A stretch of DNA of 64,000 bases, from positions 31,112 to 95,111 of the forward strand of contig CAWHBN010000015.1 of NCBI GenBank assembly GCA_963827705.1. The letters are read 5' to 3'. Source of the stretch: JACDAN01 sp963827705. GTDB lineage: Bacteria; Actinomycetota; Thermoleophilia; Gaiellales; Gaiellaceae. A program made the translations under genes and the position numbers. Below are positions 61,747-64,000 of this stretch, piece by piece (the first letter of the stretch is position 1; the number at the start of each line of letters is the position of its first letter). Under the pieces are notes generated by a model. That model ran no database searches and was not told where the DNA came from. It was given only the letters and a program-made list of their open reading frames with translations.

Positions 61747-61775
61747 CCTCAGAGGCGCCAAAGGAGGTAGCGCCC
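61747..61775. repeat. 29-bp direct repeat, right copy, flanking the sugar cassette
   Basis: The true 3' end of the membrane-protein gene (minus strand GRYLLWRL, TGA). 27 of 29 bases match 54731-54759. The cassette lies between the copies, the right one starting 2 bp after the ATPase stop. Confidence 0.7.
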
Positions 61776-63433
61776 GTCGGGGCTCCGCTCGGGGTCGACA
61801 CCCAGGACTCCGCGCAGGTCAGTCTCCGTCGCGGCGCCGTCGTCGGGGTACCCGAGCCGATCCACGAGGATCGCTTCGAAGCCCGCCTCTCGCGCGGCCG
61901 GCACAAGCTCCGCGGCGGGCCGCGTCGCGTTCGCAGCGGCCCAGTCCTCGGGTCGGCCGCGCATCGCGCCCTAGCTCCAGCGGAGCCGGTCGTGTGGAGG
62001 TACGACTTGACCGGCTCGTAGATCGGCCGCGGCCCGAGCGGCGGCTCGGGAAAGGGCTCGTGGGGAAGCTGCACGACCGACGCGCCAGCCGGCAGCTGCG
62101 CCTCGACCGAGCGAACAACGCGGTCGGCCCGGTACTGGCCGCGAGCCCGCATGCGGCGGGATGAAAAGGGCGCTCGTCTGGTCCTGCGCGCCTAGCACGA
62201 ACAGCCCGGCGAGAACGCACCGAACGCCGAGCCGGGCAGCCGCGGCCGCAAGCGACTAGAGCAGGAGCGCCACCGCCGGCGAGCGCGAAGAACGCGATGA
62301 AGATCGAGAGGCGGTTCCACGCCCGGATCTGCGGCCAGACGACGGCCATCAGCGTCGCGAACCCGCCGGTAGTCGCGACCAGGAATGTCGCCAACGTCAG
62401 CATCGCGAGTCCGCGATACCGCGCGTCACGCCCGGCACGCGCCGACGAAGCGCCAGCATCACGACCGCGAGCAGCCCGAGGAAGCCGACCGACGCGACGA
62501 TCCCGAGCGACGCCGCCGCCGCCTCGTTCTGCGGAATCTGCTCGGTGTATCCGCCTTTGCGCGAGGCCAGCGCATCGATGCGGTGCCCGTCCATCGGCAG
62601 GAGCGAGCTGGGTGAGCCTGAGGCTGTAGTTCTCGCTCTCGAACCAGTAGCGCTTCGCGACCTCCTCGTTCGTCCCGTTCGCCACCCGGTAGACGATCGT
62701 CGGCGCGAGCTGGACGAGCGACACGGCCAGGATCACGCCGACGACGAACCCCGCCGGGAAGAAACGCCCGCCGATCCCTCGACGCGAAGAACCGCAGCAC
62801 CGCCGCAACGACGACGAGCAGGACGCGTGAACGCCGAGTAGTAGAACGAGCCGGACGCTAGCGCCACGAGCGCCGCCAGCCGCCGCCAGTCGCCAGCCCG
62901 ATCCGAGCCCGACCATCGAGCACCGACAGCGCGAGGTACGCGCCGATCGGGACGACGTAGTACGCCGCCAGGAACAGATGCACCTCCCCGCGCATGAAGT
63001 GGTACGGCGTGAGCGCGTAGAGCACGGCAATGACCAGAGCGGCCACCGGCCCCACCGCAAGCCGCCGAAGCACCAGGTACGTCAGACCGCGGACGAGCGG
63101 GAAGGTGAGGACGAAAAAGACGTTCATCGACGACCGACGGGTCGTCGCGTGAAGAGCCCGGCGAGCCAGAAGAAGCACGACGTGAAGCCCGTCCCCGCTC
63201 AGCACCGGGTAGTCGTAGAGCTCCTGCCCGCTCGGAGCGCCGAGCCGCGGGTTCTCGTAGAACCAGCCGCGCTCCATCACGGTCTTGATCAGCGTCAGGT
63301 TGAGCGTCCCGTCGCCGGAGTACGAGAACGGGACGCGCAGGTCCGCATCCCAGAGCCGCAGGAAGATCGTCGCGCCAAGGGAGGCGAGCACGGCCGCCGC
63401 CGCCGCGAACGCCGCCTCCCGCCGTGCGCTCAA
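61749..63433 (-). pseudogene. Polytopic membrane glycosyltransferase-like protein, many frameshifts
   Basis: A membrane protein of about 560 codons with 8 or more frame changes. TTG 63433 shares TTGA with the upstream gene stop. Fragments in order: ATIFLRLWDADLRVPFSYSG, TVMERGWFYENPRLGAPSG, VALVIAVLYALTPYHFMRG, EVHLFLAAYYVVPIGAYLAL, AGFVVGVILAVSLVQLAPTI, IPQNEAAAASLGIVASVGFL, ATFLVATTGGFATLMAVVWP, QIRAWNRLSIFIAFFAL, and a C-terminus ending GVDPERSPDGRYLLWRL. It resembles large GT-C or YfhO-type integral proteins of glycan assembly. Short ORFs within it are fragments. Either decayed or mis-sequenced. Confidence 0.6.
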
Positions 63434-64000
63434 ATGCCGAGCCTGCCGAGCACGGTGTCCGACGGCCCCCAGCGGTCGAGTTCCCGCGAGCGAAGCAGGT
63501 GCCGGATCCCCGCCTCGCGCAGCCCAGCGTCGAGCTCGAAGCGCCCGAGCTCGAACCACGTACGCGAGTTCTTCGGCTGCAGCTCGACCGCCCTGATGTA
63601 GAGCTCGAGCGCCTCCCCGTCGTTCCCCCGCGCCTCCTCCGCCACGGCCTGCGCGAAGATCGGCTCGACGGCGAGCGGGTTCAGCGATCGTGCACGGTCG
63701 GCGCGGTCGACCGCATCGTCCGGGTCCCGCCGCTCGAGCGCCGCGTAGGCGTCCGCCACCGCCCGGCTCGCCAGCCAGGGCGACGCCAGCGAGGCGAGGA
63801 CGGCGAGGCCGAGCACGACGGCGCCCGCGGCGAAGAACGGCTCCCGCACGGCCTCGATCGCCGGCCGTCCGGCCGCAACGAGCACGCCCAGCACGAGGAA
63901 CAACGGCGCGGACACGCCGACGAAGTCCCAGTCGTAGTCGATCACCGCATGCGCGAGATAGGCAAGCGCCACAACCGCGAGCGCCAGGCCCGCCGCCGCC
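63430..64000 (-). CDS. O-antigen ligase/TPR-type membrane protein, 5' end cut by window
   Basis: The last 189 or so residues of a larger protein. AGLALAVVALAYLAHAVIDY and APLFLVLGVLVAAG are membrane segments with the HAVIDYDWDF pattern of ligase/polymerase C-termini, then FFAAGAVVLGLAVLASLASP, and a TPR-like soluble region (RARSLNPLAVEPIFAQAVAE, ALELYIRAVELQPKNSRTWF). The TPR end is common in O-antigen ligase relatives. TGA at 63430 overlaps the TTG of the next gene. Confidence 0.78.
   Translation of the reverse strand, partial: AAAGLALAVVALAYLAHAVIDYDWDFVGVSAPLFLVLGVLVAAGRPAIEAVREPFFAAGAVVLGLAVLASLASPWLASRAVADAYAALERRDPDDAVDRADRARSLNPLAVEPIFAQAVAEEARGNDGEALELYIRAVELQPKNSRTWFELGRFELDAGLREAGIRHLLRSRELDRWGPSDTVLGRLGI

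Noticed and set aside
63430..64000. Separate TPR protein starting at an internal ATG (63972)
   Set aside because: The frame continues in hydrophobic sequence to the window edge (AGLALAVVALAYLA), so it is the tail of a larger membrane protein.

Overview
The window is high-GC bacterial DNA with many GTG and TTG starts. Its gene set is actinobacterial: ThyX, an ECF sigma/anti-sigma pair, a SigB/SigF-type sigma factor, a LytR C-terminal-domain protein, a MarR regulator, DUF72 and several small conserved actinobacterial proteins. The flavour suggests the class Thermoleophilia (Gaiellales/Solirubrobacterales-like), but this is inference from gene content; there is no rRNA to confirm it. The only RNA gene recognised is tRNA-Thr(CGU).

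Layout. 0-13 kb is mostly housekeeping: superoxide dismutase (cut by the window edge), a cupredoxin-like secreted protein, an SDR lacking its catalytic Tyr, an ECF sigma factor with its membrane anti-sigma factor, thyX, DUF72, a PIG-L deacetylase, a ferritin-like protein, a methyltransferase/epimerase pair, a MacB/FtsX-type exporter, a UPF0104-type membrane protein and MarR. 13-23 kb encodes secreted proteins: an M14 metallopeptidase ending at a strong terminator, two tandem Ig-like-repeat proteins (the larger with 19 modules of about 77 residues) and a Pro-rich membrane-anchored protein. At 23.4-24.8 kb a SigB/SigF-type sigma factor sits beside a HicB/ribbon-helix-helix protein with a C-terminal membrane helix. 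24.8-37.9 kb is a Wzx/Wzy-type polysaccharide locus: flippase, beta-helix lipoprotein, Wzz/BY-kinase, ligase/polymerase, GT4, deacetylase, initiating phosphosugar transferase and three CelD/FemAB-like acyltransferases. 37.9-46.5 kb is accessory: a Crp/Fnr regulator facing a PDDR-repeat membrane protein, three DHFR/RibD-like reductases, a serine hydrolase, a peptidase E, a GNAT and three copies of a small stem-loop element. 46.9-54.6 kb holds the tRNA, an aldo-keto reductase/kinase/HAD-like fusion, a second small glycan cluster, holB-tmk and a LytR_C protein.

54.8-61.7 kb is a complete sugar cassette: LacI regulator, binding protein, two permeases, GH1 beta-glucosidase and MalK-type ATPase, with two LacI-type operators. 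It would import a beta-glucoside-like sugar and cleave it inside the cell. The cassette is bracketed by a 29-bp near-identical direct repeat. One copy is the intact 3' end of the membrane-protein gene at 61.7-63.4 kb. The other is a stranded copy of the same 3' end at 54.73 kb, next to LytR_C. This looks like insertion at a gene 3' end. 63.4-64 kb is the C-terminus of a ligase/TPR membrane protein.

Caveat: apparent single-base frameshifts cluster in 15.8-22.9 kb and 54.8-63.4 kb and are rare elsewhere. They could be real decay or local sequence error, and DNA alone cannot separate the two. Genes affected are typed pseudogene with the likely intact product named.
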